From a bacterium (GTDB lineage Bacteria; AUK180): a stretch of 23,080 nt of DNA. A model generated the notes under the pieces. The model saw nothing but the letters and a program-made list of their open reading frames with translations, was not told the origin of the DNA and made no database searches. Position 1 is the first letter of the stretch; each line of letters opens with the position of its first letter. The stretch spans positions 1 to 23,080 of the forward strand of contig JAUXGM010000014.1 in assembly GCA_030622125.1 (NCBI GenBank). The letters run 5' to 3'. Both the position numbers and the translations under genes were made by a program. Below are positions 6,011-14,805 of this stretch, one piece after another.

Positions 6011-7831
6011 ATGCCGGGAAGAGCAAGAATAGATATTACTAATTATAGGTATCCTATTATTTTTCTTATACTTCCGTTTTTGACCTTTTGCAGTCTATTT
6101 TTTTATGGATGTGCAGATTCCTCCGGGAAATTTATATTTACCCTTTTATTAAGTTTATATATACTTACCGTTATTCAATTTTTGATCAAAAAAAAGAGTT
6201 TCTTTCTAACGGGTTATCTAAAACTTTTTATTCTTTTTTCAGTATTTTTCATCATATATCTGTTTGTTAATTCACTGAATGTAAGTTCTGTTCATCATGA
6301 TTCATTAGAAGCATTGCCTTATTATATAATTCTTTTAGTCGGATTTTTTTTCCTGATAGAGATTGAAATTGATAGGAATTATATTTGTACAATTATCTTT
6401 CTATTAGGAATCTTTGAAGTAATTATTGCAATTTTTAAATCGGCTTTTTTAAATGGTGGTTTTACCGGTACATTTTATAGTCCGAATATCTTTGCGGATT
6501 TTTTGATCCTTTCATTTTTCTCCGGTATCGCAATCCTTAACTATTATAAAAGAGGCTTGAAAATCGCAATATTTTTATCACTTTTTATTTTTGTAATTAT
6601 GATCCTATTGACCGGTTCGCGAGGTGGTTCGGCGACTTTAATTGTAGCAGCAATACTCTTCAGTTTAAGATGGAAACGATTTTTGCTATCATTTATAATA
6701 CTTCTTTTCGCTGTTACGATTGTGTTTACCGTAAATAATCCTTTAAAAGAAAAGGTCTTTTCGGGAGTAAAAAAAGATCCTTTTTTGTGGGAAAGAACGA
6801 ATATTTGGAAATCTTCTCTAAAAGTTATAAAAGAAAATCCCATTTTCGGGGTTGGTGTCGGAAATTATAAGTATGATGTATTAAGACATCGTTATCCATC
6901 AAAGCATTATTTTGCCAAATATTCCCGGCGTCCGGCACATCCTCATAATGAATACCTATACCTGATCTCCGAGATAGGTCTATTCGGTTCTCTACTGCTT
7001 ATCATAATGATAATATTGCTTTTGTTTTACTATAAACCCGGATATGAGTTATATGGAATAATTGGTATCTTGGTTCACTCATTTGTAAATGATTCCCTTG
7101 CAATACCCGGGATACTCTTCCCTTTTTTGCTGCTTTTTGCATCAGGTATAAAAATTAAATCCATCTTAAAAAAGGAGATAAGTATCAAAAGATCGTTTTA
7201 TATTTATAGCCTTGCATTCTTTTTTCTGCTCATTTCCTTTGATATGCTCTTTAAAATAGAAGAAATATTTATTGCATCGAAAAGATATGGTAAATTCATA
7301 GATAATGCCACACTCTCCTATCAATTACCTTATAATCAATTTGTAACTTATGGACTGATCTATAATAGAACAAGAGCAAATAATTTACAAAAACTTTATA
7401 TTGATTATCTTGATAGATCATTGAAAAGAAATCCTTACAGTTCCACTGCAAGACAAAAATCGGCAGTTATTTTATCGCAATATGCAAGATCCGATGAATT
7501 TATCGAAACATTGAACCAGGAGATAGAAATGCTTCTATATTATGATCCGTATAATGTCTTTAATTATGAAACCGTCGGAGATATTTACTCCAAACTCGGT
7601 AAAAAAGAATTAGCAATGAAATACTATGAAGATGCTATTGCATTGGAACCGAATTTTGCAGTTGCAATCTATAAACTCGGGAAATTGCGCAATAGCAGGA
7701 GATTAATAAATAAAGCAAAAGAAATTTACAGGGAATACTTTTTTAGGTTTTCGCAAACAATTGATGGCAAACCATTAAACAGATATGAATACAATATACT
7801 TAATTATAAAACGGTTGGAGGGAAACTATGA
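6011..7831 (+). CDS. O-antigen ligase-like (Wzy_C) membrane protein with TPR tail
   Basis: Proteins of the O-antigen ligase/polymerase superfamily join or polymerise undecaprenyl-linked glycans on the periplasmic face. About ten or more membrane segments fill residues 13-400. Family motifs are TGSRGG (201-206), RTNIWKSSLKVIKENPIFGVG beginning near 262, and AHPHNEYL (309-316) followed by the S-E-x-G-L motif (Glu321). The Arg and His in the first and last of these correspond to residues needed in WaaL-type ligases. Residues 520-590 form TPR-like helices (VGDIYSKLGKKELAMKYYED), as in some glycoprotein ligases and PglL-like enzymes. Sequence alone does not separate O-antigen ligase, Wzy polymerase and protein O-oligosaccharyltransferase. 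AGGAG upstream supports the ATG. It overlaps the SLBB gene by ATGA. Confidence 0.82.
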   Translation: MPGRARIDITNYRYPIIFLILPFLTFCSLFFYGCADSSGKFIFTLLLSLYILTVIQFLIKKKSFFLTGYLKLFILFSVFFIIYLFVNSLNVSSVHHDSLEALPYYIILLVGFFFLIEIEIDRNYICTIIFLLGIFEVIIAIFKSAFLNGGFTGTFYSPNIFADFLILSFFSGIAILNYYKRGLKIAIFLSLFIFVIMILLTGSRGGSATLIVAAILFSLRWKRFLLSFIILLFAVTIVFTVNNPLKEKVFSGVKKDPFLWERTNIWKSSLKVIKENPIFGVGVGNYKYDVLRHRYPSKHYFAKYSRRPAHPHNEYLYLISEIGLFGSLLLIIMIILLLFYYKPGYELYGIIGILVHSFVNDSLAIPGILFPFLLLFASGIKIKSILKKEISIKRSFYIYSLAFFFLLISFDMLFKIEEIFIASKRYGKFIDNATLSYQLPYNQFVTYGLIYNRTRANNLQKLYIDYLDRSLKRNPYSSTARQKSAVILSQYARSDEFIETLNQEIEMLLYYDPYNVFNYETVGDIYSKLGKKELAMKYYEDAIALEPNFAVAIYKLGKLRNSRRLINKAKEIYREYFFRFSQTIDGKPLNRYEYNILNYKTVGGKL

Positions 7832-8271
7832 ACTTAAAATATCTATGTTTTTTACTTGCATTTCCAATTGCGATTTTGGGATATTCACAATCAATGGAGA
7901 TAGGTCGAAACGATAATCTTATAATAACCGTTAATATATTGGGACAGGTAAAAAATCCCGGGGAATTCAAGATTGAATATGGCACGAATGTGATCCAGGC
8001 TATCTCAAAGGCAGGCGGATTCGGCGATTATGCCAATATGAAAAACATTAAAATCGTTCGTATAAAAGATGGCAAAAAAATAATAATCGAGGTCAATGTA
8101 AAGAAATTTTTTGATAAAAATAATGTAAAAGTAGATATCCCCATACTTGAAAACGGGGATGTTATAATGATAGGTAAGAATGTAAAAAGGGTATGGGCGT
8201 CATTTGTTACATTTGTTTCCCAAATTGCTATTATTATCAATGTGATCTATTTAATTTCACTAAGTAAATGA
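7828..8271 (+). CDS. SLBB-domain exported protein with C-terminal membrane segment
   Basis: A signal peptide (1-21) is followed by an SLBB beta-grasp domain at about 32-116: GQVKNPGEF (39-47), then VIQAISKAGGF, strands KIVRIKDGKKI, and DIPILENGDVIMI. SLBB domains bind ligands in polysaccharide export proteins of the Wza type. This protein lacks the Poly_export domain and is only 147 residues. It ends in one hydrophobic segment (about 122-144), so it is probably a membrane-tethered single SLBB domain. Placement between an O-antigen-ligase-like gene and a PHP phosphoesterase points to surface glycan handling. The start is coupled to the previous gene through ATGA. Confidence 0.8.
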   Translation: MNLKYLCFLLAFPIAILGYSQSMEIGRNDNLIITVNILGQVKNPGEFKIEYGTNVIQAISKAGGFGDYANMKNIKIVRIKDGKKIIIEVNVKKFFDKNNVKVDIPILENGDVIMIGKNVKRVWASFVTFVSQIAIIINVIYLISLSK

Positions 8272-8272
8272 T

Positions 8273-9043
8273 ATGATCCCGTATACCGACAATCACTTTC
8301 ATTCACTCTTTTCCATAGATGGCAGATCTAATCTCTACACAATGGTAGAACGGCAATACCAGATCGGTTTAAGATATATTACAAATACGGAACATTATGA
8401 CGCTGAACCGGATGATAAGGGATTTGATTATTACAACTATGAAAAAATTCATTCTACTATTGATGAACTAAATCGGGACTACCCTATGAAAATATTTCAT
8501 GGAATTGAGGTTACCTTTCAGGAAGAATATTTAGAACGAGTGGAAAGTTTTCTCAAAGATCATTCCTTTGATCTTATAATCGGTGCTGTTCATTATATTG
8601 ATCACATCCTAATAAAAAATTGGGCTAAGATCAATGATGAATTTGAAAAATATTTCGATCTTGTAATAAAATGTTCACAATGGAAAAAAATGGATGTTAT
8701 CGGACATATTGATATGATAAAAAAATATCGGGAAGATTACAATGAAAAAAAATACCTGAACATGATAGAAATTGTATTGAAGAACATCATTAAAAATAAG
8801 AAGGCACTCGGTATCAATACATCCGGATTTAGACATCTCCCGAAGGAGCAATATCCATCTGAAACAATATTGAGAATGTACAGGGACCTGGGAGGAGAGC
8901 TTATCTCTATCGGCTCGGATTCACATCATCTTTCACATATAGGGATCGGTTACAATGAAATATATCTTCTATTAAAAAAATTGGGATTCAAAAAATACTT
9001 TTATTTCATAGATCATCAGCCGATTGATTGCAAAATCTTATAA
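8273..9043 (+). CDS. PHP-domain phosphoesterase (histidinol-phosphatase-like)
   Basis: The PHP metal site is complete in sequence: DNHFH (Asp6, His8, His10), TEH (His41), GIE (Glu79), AVH (His107), IGH (His145) and GSDSH (Asp216, His218). The overall pattern and the 256-residue length fit monofunctional HisJ/HisK-type histidinol phosphatases, but PHP enzymes also include the CpsB-type phosphotyrosine phosphatases of capsule operons. No other his genes are present, while glycan-type genes lie directly upstream, so the substrate is open. It starts 1 base after the SLBB stop and ends the dsbD operon. Confidence 0.8.
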   Translation: MIPYTDNHFHSLFSIDGRSNLYTMVERQYQIGLRYITNTEHYDAEPDDKGFDYYNYEKIHSTIDELNRDYPMKIFHGIEVTFQEEYLERVESFLKDHSFDLIIGAVHYIDHILIKNWAKINDEFEKYFDLVIKCSQWKKMDVIGHIDMIKKYREDYNEKKYLNMIEIVLKNIIKNKKALGINTSGFRHLPKEQYPSETILRMYRDLGGELISIGSDSHHLSHIGIGYNEIYLLLKKLGFKKYFYFIDHQPIDCKIL

Positions 9044-9054
9044 ACATATTGAAG

Positions 9055-9233
9055 TTTGGTTGTAATGACTTTTTCCCCTCCGTTTCAGATTTTCAAAAAA
9101 TACTTGACCATAAATATCCGTTGCTAAAATTCAATAACTCACTTCGTTCAAACAAATTGTAATTTTTCCTACGGAACGCAACTCCTATTCATTAAATCTT
9201 CAAATGTCGTTTAAAAAGCCATTTACAACCAAA
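9055..9233. repeat. MITE-like element, copy 1
   Basis: The ends are inverted repeats: 9055-9074 (TTTGGTTGTAATGACTTTTT) pairs with 9213-9233 with one base gap and one mismatch. The interior 9078-9228 is repeated at 20554-20703 with about 7 substitutions and one single-base indel over 150 bases. There is no coding capacity. This is the structure of a short non-autonomous element. A target duplication is not clear. The element fills much of the 351-base gap before the nucleoside kinase gene; beyond it lie a small palindrome and a promoter. Confidence 0.7.
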
Positions 9234-9241
9234 AGCCCTCA

Positions 9242-9276
9242 GGACACATTTTTCACTTTGCTCAAAGTATATCCCT
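9242..9276. repeat. Small palindrome similar to the left-end REP-like units
   Basis: GGACACAT opens the unit, ACTTT / AAAGT (9255-9259, 9264-9268) forms the inner hairpin with loop GCTC, and ATATCCCT closes it. The layout (GGACACAT, CTTT, AAAG, AT-TCCC) mirrors the hairpin at 145-189. It is degenerate and could be coincidence. Confidence 0.3.
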
Positions 9277-9336
9277 ACATTTTTTTACATATTGGATTCT
9301 AAAAAAAGTCCAAAATATAGAAAACACAATATTGAT

Positions 9337-9365
9337 TTGAAATTATAGATCATATTTGATATAAT
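9337..9365 (+). promoter_or_regulatory. Promoter of the nucleoside kinase gene
   Basis: -35 TTGAAA (9337-9342), 17-base spacer, consensus -10 TATAAT (9360-9365). The expected start near 9372 gives a leader of about 23 bases containing AGGAG (9380-9384), 10 bases before the ATG. This is a conventional led start, unlike dsbD or the SPOR gene. Confidence 0.75.
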
Positions 9366-9394
9366 GTTAATTATAATTCAGGAGTTTTAAGAAA

Positions 9395-11041
9395 ATGGTG
9401 AAAGTAAAAATTAACGAAAAAGTCTTTGATATTGAAAAGGGAACCACTGTAAACAGTATCATCGGAATGGCAAAATTAAAACCGAAATATCCAATATTGG
9501 GAGCATTTCAAAATAATGAAATTGTTGAATTGGAAGAAAAAATACGGGTGAATTCTTTAATAAGACCGGTGGATATTACCTCCCCGGTCGGATTAAGAAT
9601 ATATTCCACCTCACTTTCTTTTGTAGTAATTGCTGCTGCAAAAAAGATATTTCCAAAGGATACGCTTATTGTCCAGCATTCTCTTTCGGGTGGACTTTTT
9701 ATGGAATTTGAGAAGAAAAAATTTCTTAATTTTAATGATATTAAGAAATTAAAAGAGAAAACAACAAAGATCATAAAAGGGAACTTAAAGATAAAAAAAG
9801 AGAGGATTGATATTGAAGAGGGAATAGAATACTTTAAATCAAGGAAACAGATAGATAAAATAAATCTACTTAGAAATATCTATACCAAAGAGATCACTAT
9901 TTATTCATTAAACGGTATTAAAGCATTTTTTTATGGTCCTCTGGTTCCGGCAACCGGAATGCTTAAATTGTTTGATCTTTTATACTATCCGGGTGGAATG
10001 GTGCTTATGTTCCCCAATCGTTATTCTCCAGATAAAGTTCCCGTATTTAGGGAGCAAAAAAAAATATTCAGTGTTTTCCACGAATTTGAGGAATGGCAAA
10101 ATGTTTTAGATGTTTCGGATGTCGGGTCGTTAAATGAGGCAATATACAATAAATCTATCTCACGATTAGTAAAGATATCGGAAGTGATCCATGAAAAAAA
10201 ATTCTCATATCTTGCCGATAAGATAAAAGTAGACAAAAAAATAAAATTAGTCCTTGTTGCCGGACCGAGTTCATCGGGAAAAACTACATTTGCAAAACGA
10301 TTGGCAATACATCTTCAAGTGATCGGTATCAAAACGGCAACAATTTCACTTGATAATTATTTTGTTTCAAGAGAGAAAACACCGATTGATAAAGACGGCA
10401 AACATGATTTCGAACATATTGATGCAATTGATATCGAACTTTTCAATGAACATCTGATAAAACTAATAGAGGGTGAAGAAATAGAATTACCGGAATACGA
10501 TTTTAGATCCGGGAAAAGAAAATACACGGGGAATAAAATGAAGTTGGATAATGACCAGATTATCCTGATAGAAGGTATTCACGGCTTAAATCCGAAATTA
10601 ACCCATTATATACCGAATATTATGAAATTCAAGATATATGTGAGTGCTTTAACGCAGCTCAATATAGATAATTATAATAGAATTCCGACTACTGATTCCC
10701 GGCTCATAAGAAGAATGGTTCGTGACAGTAAATTTAGGAATTATACTGCCGAAAGCACATTAAAAAGATGGCCCTCGGTAAGAAAAGGCGAAGGGAAATG
10801 GATATTCCCATATCAAGAAAATGCTGATGAAATGTTTAATTCCGCTCTTATATATGAGCTTGCGGTTTTAAAACCTGAGGCAGAACCGCTTTTAAGGGAA
10901 ATAGGACCTGAGTCGGAGGTATATTATGAGGCAAAACGGATATTAAATTTTCTAAATTATTTTACTGCTCTGAAATGTAATGAAATACCTCCAACCTCCA
11001 TTTTAAAAGAATTTATTGGAAAAAGTGCTTTTAAATATTGA
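9395..11041 (+). CDS. Nucleoside (uridine-type) kinase with TGS and ThrRS-like SAD domains
   Basis: Three modules are visible. Residues 1-60 form a TGS beta-grasp domain, as at the N-terminus of threonyl-tRNA synthetase. Residues 65-230 resemble the ThrRS second additional domain (SAD): AAAKKIFP at 80-87 and YYPGGMVLMFP at 197-207. The histidines that serve editing in ThrRS appear replaced (YSTSLSF at the HxxxH region). Residues 280-500 form a uridine kinase/phosphoribulokinase P-loop domain with GPSSSGKT (290-297), SLDNYF (318-323) and LIEGIHGL. Such fusions are annotated as nucleoside kinases in several phyla; the purpose of the tRNA-synthetase-like half is not established. Length 548 is typical. 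It has its own promoter. Confidence 0.88.
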   Translation: MVKVKINEKVFDIEKGTTVNSIIGMAKLKPKYPILGAFQNNEIVELEEKIRVNSLIRPVDITSPVGLRIYSTSLSFVVIAAAKKIFPKDTLIVQHSLSGGLFMEFEKKKFLNFNDIKKLKEKTTKIIKGNLKIKKERIDIEEGIEYFKSRKQIDKINLLRNIYTKEITIYSLNGIKAFFYGPLVPATGMLKLFDLLYYPGGMVLMFPNRYSPDKVPVFREQKKIFSVFHEFEEWQNVLDVSDVGSLNEAIYNKSISRLVKISEVIHEKKFSYLADKIKVDKKIKLVLVAGPSSSGKTTFAKRLAIHLQVIGIKTATISLDNYFVSREKTPIDKDGKHDFEHIDAIDIELFNEHLIKLIEGEEIELPEYDFRSGKRKYTGNKMKLDNDQIILIEGIHGLNPKLTHYIPNIMKFKIYVSALTQLNIDNYNRIPTTDSRLIRRMVRDSKFRNYTAESTLKRWPSVRKGEGKWIFPYQENADEMFNSALIYELAVLKPEAEPLLREIGPESEVYYEAKRILNFLNYFTALKCNEIPPTSILKEFIGKSAFKY

Positions 11042-11066
11042 AAATATTTTATTTTAATGGTATAAT
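11038..11066 (+). promoter_or_regulatory. Promoter of the SPOR gene, leaderless geometry
   Basis: -35 TTGAAA (11038-11043), 17-base spacer, consensus -10 TATAAT (11061-11066), then 5 bases to the ATG at 11072. The -35 contains the TGA stop of the nucleoside kinase gene (11039-11041). The whole 30-base gap between the genes is promoter. Confidence 0.75.
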
Positions 11067-11071
11067 AAATA

Positions 11072-11890
11072 ATGAAAAAATATTTTTTATTTGCATTTAT
11101 TATTATTTTTAGCTTTTTTATCTTTGCCGATGATTATTCCATTCAATTCGGGTCATTTAAAACTAAGGTGAGAGCAAACAAAGCAATTCAAAATATGAAG
11201 GGAAAAATAGATACGACAAATTGTTATATAGTTAGAGCGGATCTCGGGGAAAAAGGGATCTGGTACAGGGCAAAATACGGCAGATTTCAGTCAAAAGAGG
11301 AAGCAATTAAAATATTGGAAGAGTTTAAGAAAAAAAATATCGACTCGATATTAGTAAAATGTAAAGAAATTAAACCGAGTAATATAACTACATTGCCGGA
11401 CACAAAAGGCAAGATCAAGTTTGCCGCTAACAATACTAATTATGATACGAAGAACTTGAAGATAGTAAATGAAACCCTTGATTTTAAGATTAAGATACTA
11501 AACAAGCTGTGGATAAGGGCGGTACAGAAAAGAAATATTATTAAAATAAACGAAATGATACCGAAATATAAAAAACTGTTGAATCAATACTATGATAGTA
11601 ACAACATCTATAAGGTATACTATATGATCGCTCATTCATTTTTACAATTAAAACAGGAAGGAAATGCAATTATTTATCTTGACAAAGCCTTTGATACCGC
11701 ACCCAAAGAGGAAAAATCAGCAATTTTATTTGAAAAAGGTTATGTTACCTATATTTTTGTTCAGAATTATGATAAGGCAATAGATATTTTTAAGAGGGTC
11801 AGTATTGAATTTCCAACAAGCCCATGGGCGCTTGCAGCTCAAAAGAATATCAATCAGATACTAAAATATAAGGTTTACAATATAAATTAG
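11072..11890 (+). CDS. SPOR-domain periplasmic protein with TPR-like C-terminus
   Basis: A signal peptide (1-19, FIFA/DD) precedes a SPOR domain at 22-97: YSIQFGSFKTKVRANKAI, GIWYRAKYGRFQSKEEA. SPOR domains bind peptidoglycan lacking stem peptides, usually at division sites. Residues 145-265 are helical with TPR-like repeats (AHSFLQLKQEGNAIIYLDKA; NYDKAIDIFKRVSIEFPTSPWA), similar in style to BamD/YbgF-type periplasmic scaffolds. The start is fixed by the signal peptide, and the ATG lies 5 bases after a consensus -10. It heads a run that continues through the DUF4388 gene and recA. Confidence 0.82.
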   Translation: MKKYFLFAFIIIFSFFIFADDYSIQFGSFKTKVRANKAIQNMKGKIDTTNCYIVRADLGEKGIWYRAKYGRFQSKEEAIKILEEFKKKNIDSILVKCKEIKPSNITTLPDTKGKIKFAANNTNYDTKNLKIVNETLDFKIKILNKLWIRAVQKRNIIKINEMIPKYKKLLNQYYDSNNIYKVYYMIAHSFLQLKQEGNAIIYLDKAFDTAPKEEKSAILFEKGYVTYIFVQNYDKAIDIFKRVSIEFPTSPWALAAQKNINQILKYKVYNIN

Positions 11891-11899
11891 GAGGTCGAA

Positions 11900-13156
11900 T
11901 TGGGGATAAAAGGTAATTTATCATCTATCAATCTGGCAGATATTCTTCAATTGATCGGATTGGGAGCAAAAACAGGGTGCCTTGTAATAACTACGAAAAA
12001 CGATACGGGCTACATTTTTTTAAAAAACGGAATAGTTATCTACGGTTATTCGGAAAATAAAAAAATATCAGTTGAAAAGATAAATCAAGAAAAAAAAATT
12101 ATTGAGGATGTCAAACTCAAATCCATTCTTGGAACAGCAAAGGAAAAGGGAGTAGATCCATTCAAAATGTTATTGGACGGCAAGTTTGTCAATCTGATAG
12201 TTCTTAAAAAAGCTACTCATTCATACATACTTTCAATAATATATGATTTTTTTAAATTACAGGAAGGAGATTTTGAATTCCTTGAGAACAAACTACCTAA
12301 AAATCCGATTCTCAACATTGAGGAAAGTTACAGTAATATCATAATGGAAGGTTCAAGAAGGATCGATGAGATCGGATTGATAGAAAAAGTTATCAAATCG
12401 GATAAAACAAATTTTATTATTAACGCTTCCGGAATTGACAAGATAGAAACTTTGGAGTTAAAAGCAAAAGAAAAGGATGTGCTAAAGCACTTAAATAAAA
12501 TTACAAATATTTATGAACTTTCAAAAAAGGCTGAATATGATGAATTTGATCTCTATAAGATCATTTACGGATGCTATCAATCAAAGATAATTGAGATATT
12601 ACAGAAAGAATCTTATGAAACTATTTTAGAACACATTGATCTTGCACAATTCTATCTTGAGCGGGAAAATTATGATGGTGCATTAAAAGAAGCTGAAAGA
12701 GCATTTTCGCTTGCTCCTATTGATGAAAAGATAATTAATCTCTTAATGCTCTGTACAAAATTTACACCAATAGATGAAGATAAAAAACGCTATTTTGTTA
12801 TTCCGTTAAAATTTGCCAAATATACATCATATTCAGAAAAAACATTAAAATTTATAAAAGAAAATCAACCGCACATAAAAGAAGAGAAAAAAACGGAAGA
12901 AAAAAAATTATCTCCAAGAGATGCTCTTGTCATGGCATCAAAATTTATAAAAGAAGGTAAAAATCAAGAAGTCGTCAATATACTTAAAGAAGTTGGTGAG
13001 ATTAGAAATACCACTTACTATTTGCTTCTTGGTAATGCTTGTTATAAATTAAAAGATCTAAAAGGCTCTTACGATGCATTTTCAAAATTTCTGGAATTAA
13101 ATCCGGAGAATGAAAAAATTAAAAAATTATTATCAATAATAAAAACAAAGATTTAG
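11900..13156 (+). CDS. DUF4388 (PATAN-like) and TPR protein
   Basis: The N-terminal residues 1-120 match DUF4388: GNLSSINLADILQLIGLGAKTG, CLVITTKNDTGYIFLKNG, and the later YDFFKLQEGDFEFLE. The domain is common in regulatory proteins of bacteria with complex signalling, often with response regulators. Here it is joined to a helical middle region, a TPR (about 244-277), a Lys/Glu linker (325-337) and a second TPR (372-405). The start codon is TTG, supported by AGGAGG (11889-11894) 5 bases upstream. It probably acts in the cytoplasm as a scaffold or regulator; no catalytic motif is seen. Confidence 0.82.
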   Translation: MGIKGNLSSINLADILQLIGLGAKTGCLVITTKNDTGYIFLKNGIVIYGYSENKKISVEKINQEKKIIEDVKLKSILGTAKEKGVDPFKMLLDGKFVNLIVLKKATHSYILSIIYDFFKLQEGDFEFLENKLPKNPILNIEESYSNIIMEGSRRIDEIGLIEKVIKSDKTNFIINASGIDKIETLELKAKEKDVLKHLNKITNIYELSKKAEYDEFDLYKIIYGCYQSKIIEILQKESYETILEHIDLAQFYLERENYDGALKEAERAFSLAPIDEKIINLLMLCTKFTPIDEDKKRYFVIPLKFAKYTSYSEKTLKFIKENQPHIKEEKKTEEKKLSPRDALVMASKFIKEGKNQEVVNILKEVGEIRNTTYYLLLGNACYKLKDLKGSYDAFSKFLELNPENEKIKKLLSIIKTKI

Positions 13157-13165
13157 GAGGATTGA

Positions 13166-14191
13166 ATGCCGGAAAACAAAAAAAACGATAAGGAACTTGA
13201 GAACAAGAAAAAGGCGCTTGAAATAGCAATATCACAGATTGAAAAATCACATGGAAAGGGTTCAATTATGAAGCTTGGTGAAAAAGAACATATAAAAATC
13301 GGGTCCATCTCAACCGGATCAATTGCTCTTGATGCTGCACTTGGTATAGGTGGTATCCCAAAGGGGAGAATAACGGAAATATATGGGATGGAATCCGGAG
13401 GGAAAACGACATTAGCGCTTCATATTATTGCAGAAGCACAAAAACAAGGCGGGATCGCTGCATTCATAGATGCCGAACACGCACTGGATGTTGAATATGC
13501 TCACAACATTGGAATAAACATTGAAGATCTTATTATAAGTCAACCTGATTATGGCGAGCAAGCACTTGATATTGCAGAAACACTTGCAAGGAGCGGAGCA
13601 ATTAATGTTATCGTTATTGATTCGGTGGCAGCACTTGTACCTAAATCCGAGATAGATGGCGATATGGGTGATTCTCATGTGGGATTGCAGGCACGACTAA
13701 TGTCGCAGGCAATGAGAAAACTTGTAGCAGTCGTAAATAGATCAAAGTGCGCCGTGGTCTTTATCAATCAAATACGAATGAAGATCGGTGTTATGTTCGG
13801 AAATCCCGAAACAACAACCGGTGGATTTGCTCTCAAATTTTATTCATCCGTAAGAATTGATCTGAGAAAAGCCGGGGTAATAAAAGCCGGAGATAAAGAT
13901 GTTGGTATTCGCGCCAGAGCAAAGGTCGTAAAAAATAAGGTAGCTACCCCATTTAAAAGAGTTGAATTTGATATACTTTTTGGTAAGGGGATCTCAAAAG
14001 CCGGAGAGATCATTGATATTGGTGTTGATGAAAATATTGTTGAAAAAGCCGGTTCATGGTTTTCTTACAATAATCAAAGAATTGGACAGGGCAGAATGAC
14101 CGTTATGTCATTTTTAAATGAAAATCCGGATATTATGTCGGAGATTGAAACAAAGATCAGAGAAAAGAAAGGATTGCTTGTTACTAAATGA
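13166..14191 (+). CDS. recA: Recombinase RecA
   Basis: RecA forms ATP-dependent filaments on single-stranded DNA for recombination and SOS signalling. The core is complete: [28 protein letters not shown], Walker A (74-81), [10 protein letters not shown], Walker [45 protein letters not shown] and the C-terminal domain. Length 341 is normal. The Walker A reads GMESGGKT where most RecA have GPESSGKT: proline and second serine are replaced, while the glycines, lysine and threonine of the P-loop remain. AGGAGG lies 5 bases before the ATG. The next gene starts within its stop codon (ATGA). No SOS box can be judged, since the gene lies inside an operon. Confidence 0.97.
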   Translation: MPENKKNDKELENKKKALEIAISQIEKSHGKGSIMKLGEKEHIKIGSISTGSIALDAALGIGGIPKGRITEIYGMESGGKTTLALHIIAEAQKQGGIAAFIDAEHALDVEYAHNIGINIEDLIISQPDYGEQALDIAETLARSGAINVIVIDSVAALVPKSEIDGDMGDSHVGLQARLMSQAMRKLVAVVNRSKCAVVFINQIRMKIGVMFGNPETTTGGFALKFYSSVRIDLRKAGVIKAGDKDVGIRARAKVVKNKVATPFKRVEFDILFGKGISKAGEIIDIGVDENIVEKAGSWFSYNNQRIGQGRMTVMSFLNENPDIMSEIETKIREKKGLLVTK

Positions 14192-14802
14192 TACAAAATA
14201 AATTTTTTAGTTTTAGAAAAAGGATCTTCACTTATTGTATTTTATTTGTTGTGCTTGTTGCATTTATTTTATTGATGGGTTTAATGAAAGGCTACAAAAA
14301 CTCCCCTCTTTTTGTAAAGGTTATTTCCATTTCTTATTTTGCAGAATCAAATTGTTCAAATGTATCGATCAAGATAAGGCTTACTTTTAAGGCATCCGGC
14401 GGAAAAGCGAAGATCCCGTTCTCATTTCCGTTACTACTACCGGAGGATGTAAAGCTAAACAAGGTTTATGTGGACTATCCTTACAAAACCCCGGATCCTG
14501 TTCTTATTAGAGAAAATACTGTTTATTGGAAGGGATATCAGCCGGAAAAGGGAAAACTGGTAACTTTTACCATAAGATATGATTATCATTCTAATACCGA
14601 TATGATAATACTGCCGTTTAAAAAAGTTGGATTTTTTAATGTAAGAAAATCTTTATGCGATGCCCACATAATACTCAATGAGAAAATATTTGAATTCAAT
14701 TGCAATTATGAACTATCATCAAGGCAGAAGGATTTTAAAACCTACCTTTCCTATAATGGAAATTTAACCGGTACAGATGATAATCTAACATTAAAATGGT
14801 AA
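14188..14802 (+). CDS. Membrane-anchored protein of unknown function
   Basis: A short basic cytoplasmic end is followed by one membrane segment (about 14-33). The rest (34-204) is predicted outside the cytoplasm and is rich in beta-type alternation ([18 protein letters not shown]). It carries cysteines at 54, 157 and 169 or close to them. No family is recognised. It is coupled to recA by ATGA and ends 3 bases before polA, so it is cotranscribed with DNA repair genes, although it looks like an envelope protein. Confidence 0.65.
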   Translation: MIQNKFFSFRKRIFTYCILFVVLVAFILLMGLMKGYKNSPLFVKVISISYFAESNCSNVSIKIRLTFKASGGKAKIPFSFPLLLPEDVKLNKVYVDYPYKTPDPVLIRENTVYWKGYQPEKGKLVTFTIRYDYHSNTDMIILPFKKVGFFNVRKSLCDAHIILNEKIFEFNCNYELSSRQKDFKTYLSYNGNLTGTDDNLTLKW

Positions 14803-14805
14803 TCT

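Noticed and set aside
8273-9043. Firm naming as histidinol phosphatase (hisJ/hisK)
   Set aside because: Metal ligands fit the PHP family generally; there are no other his genes nearby and the operon is envelope-related, so only the family is called.
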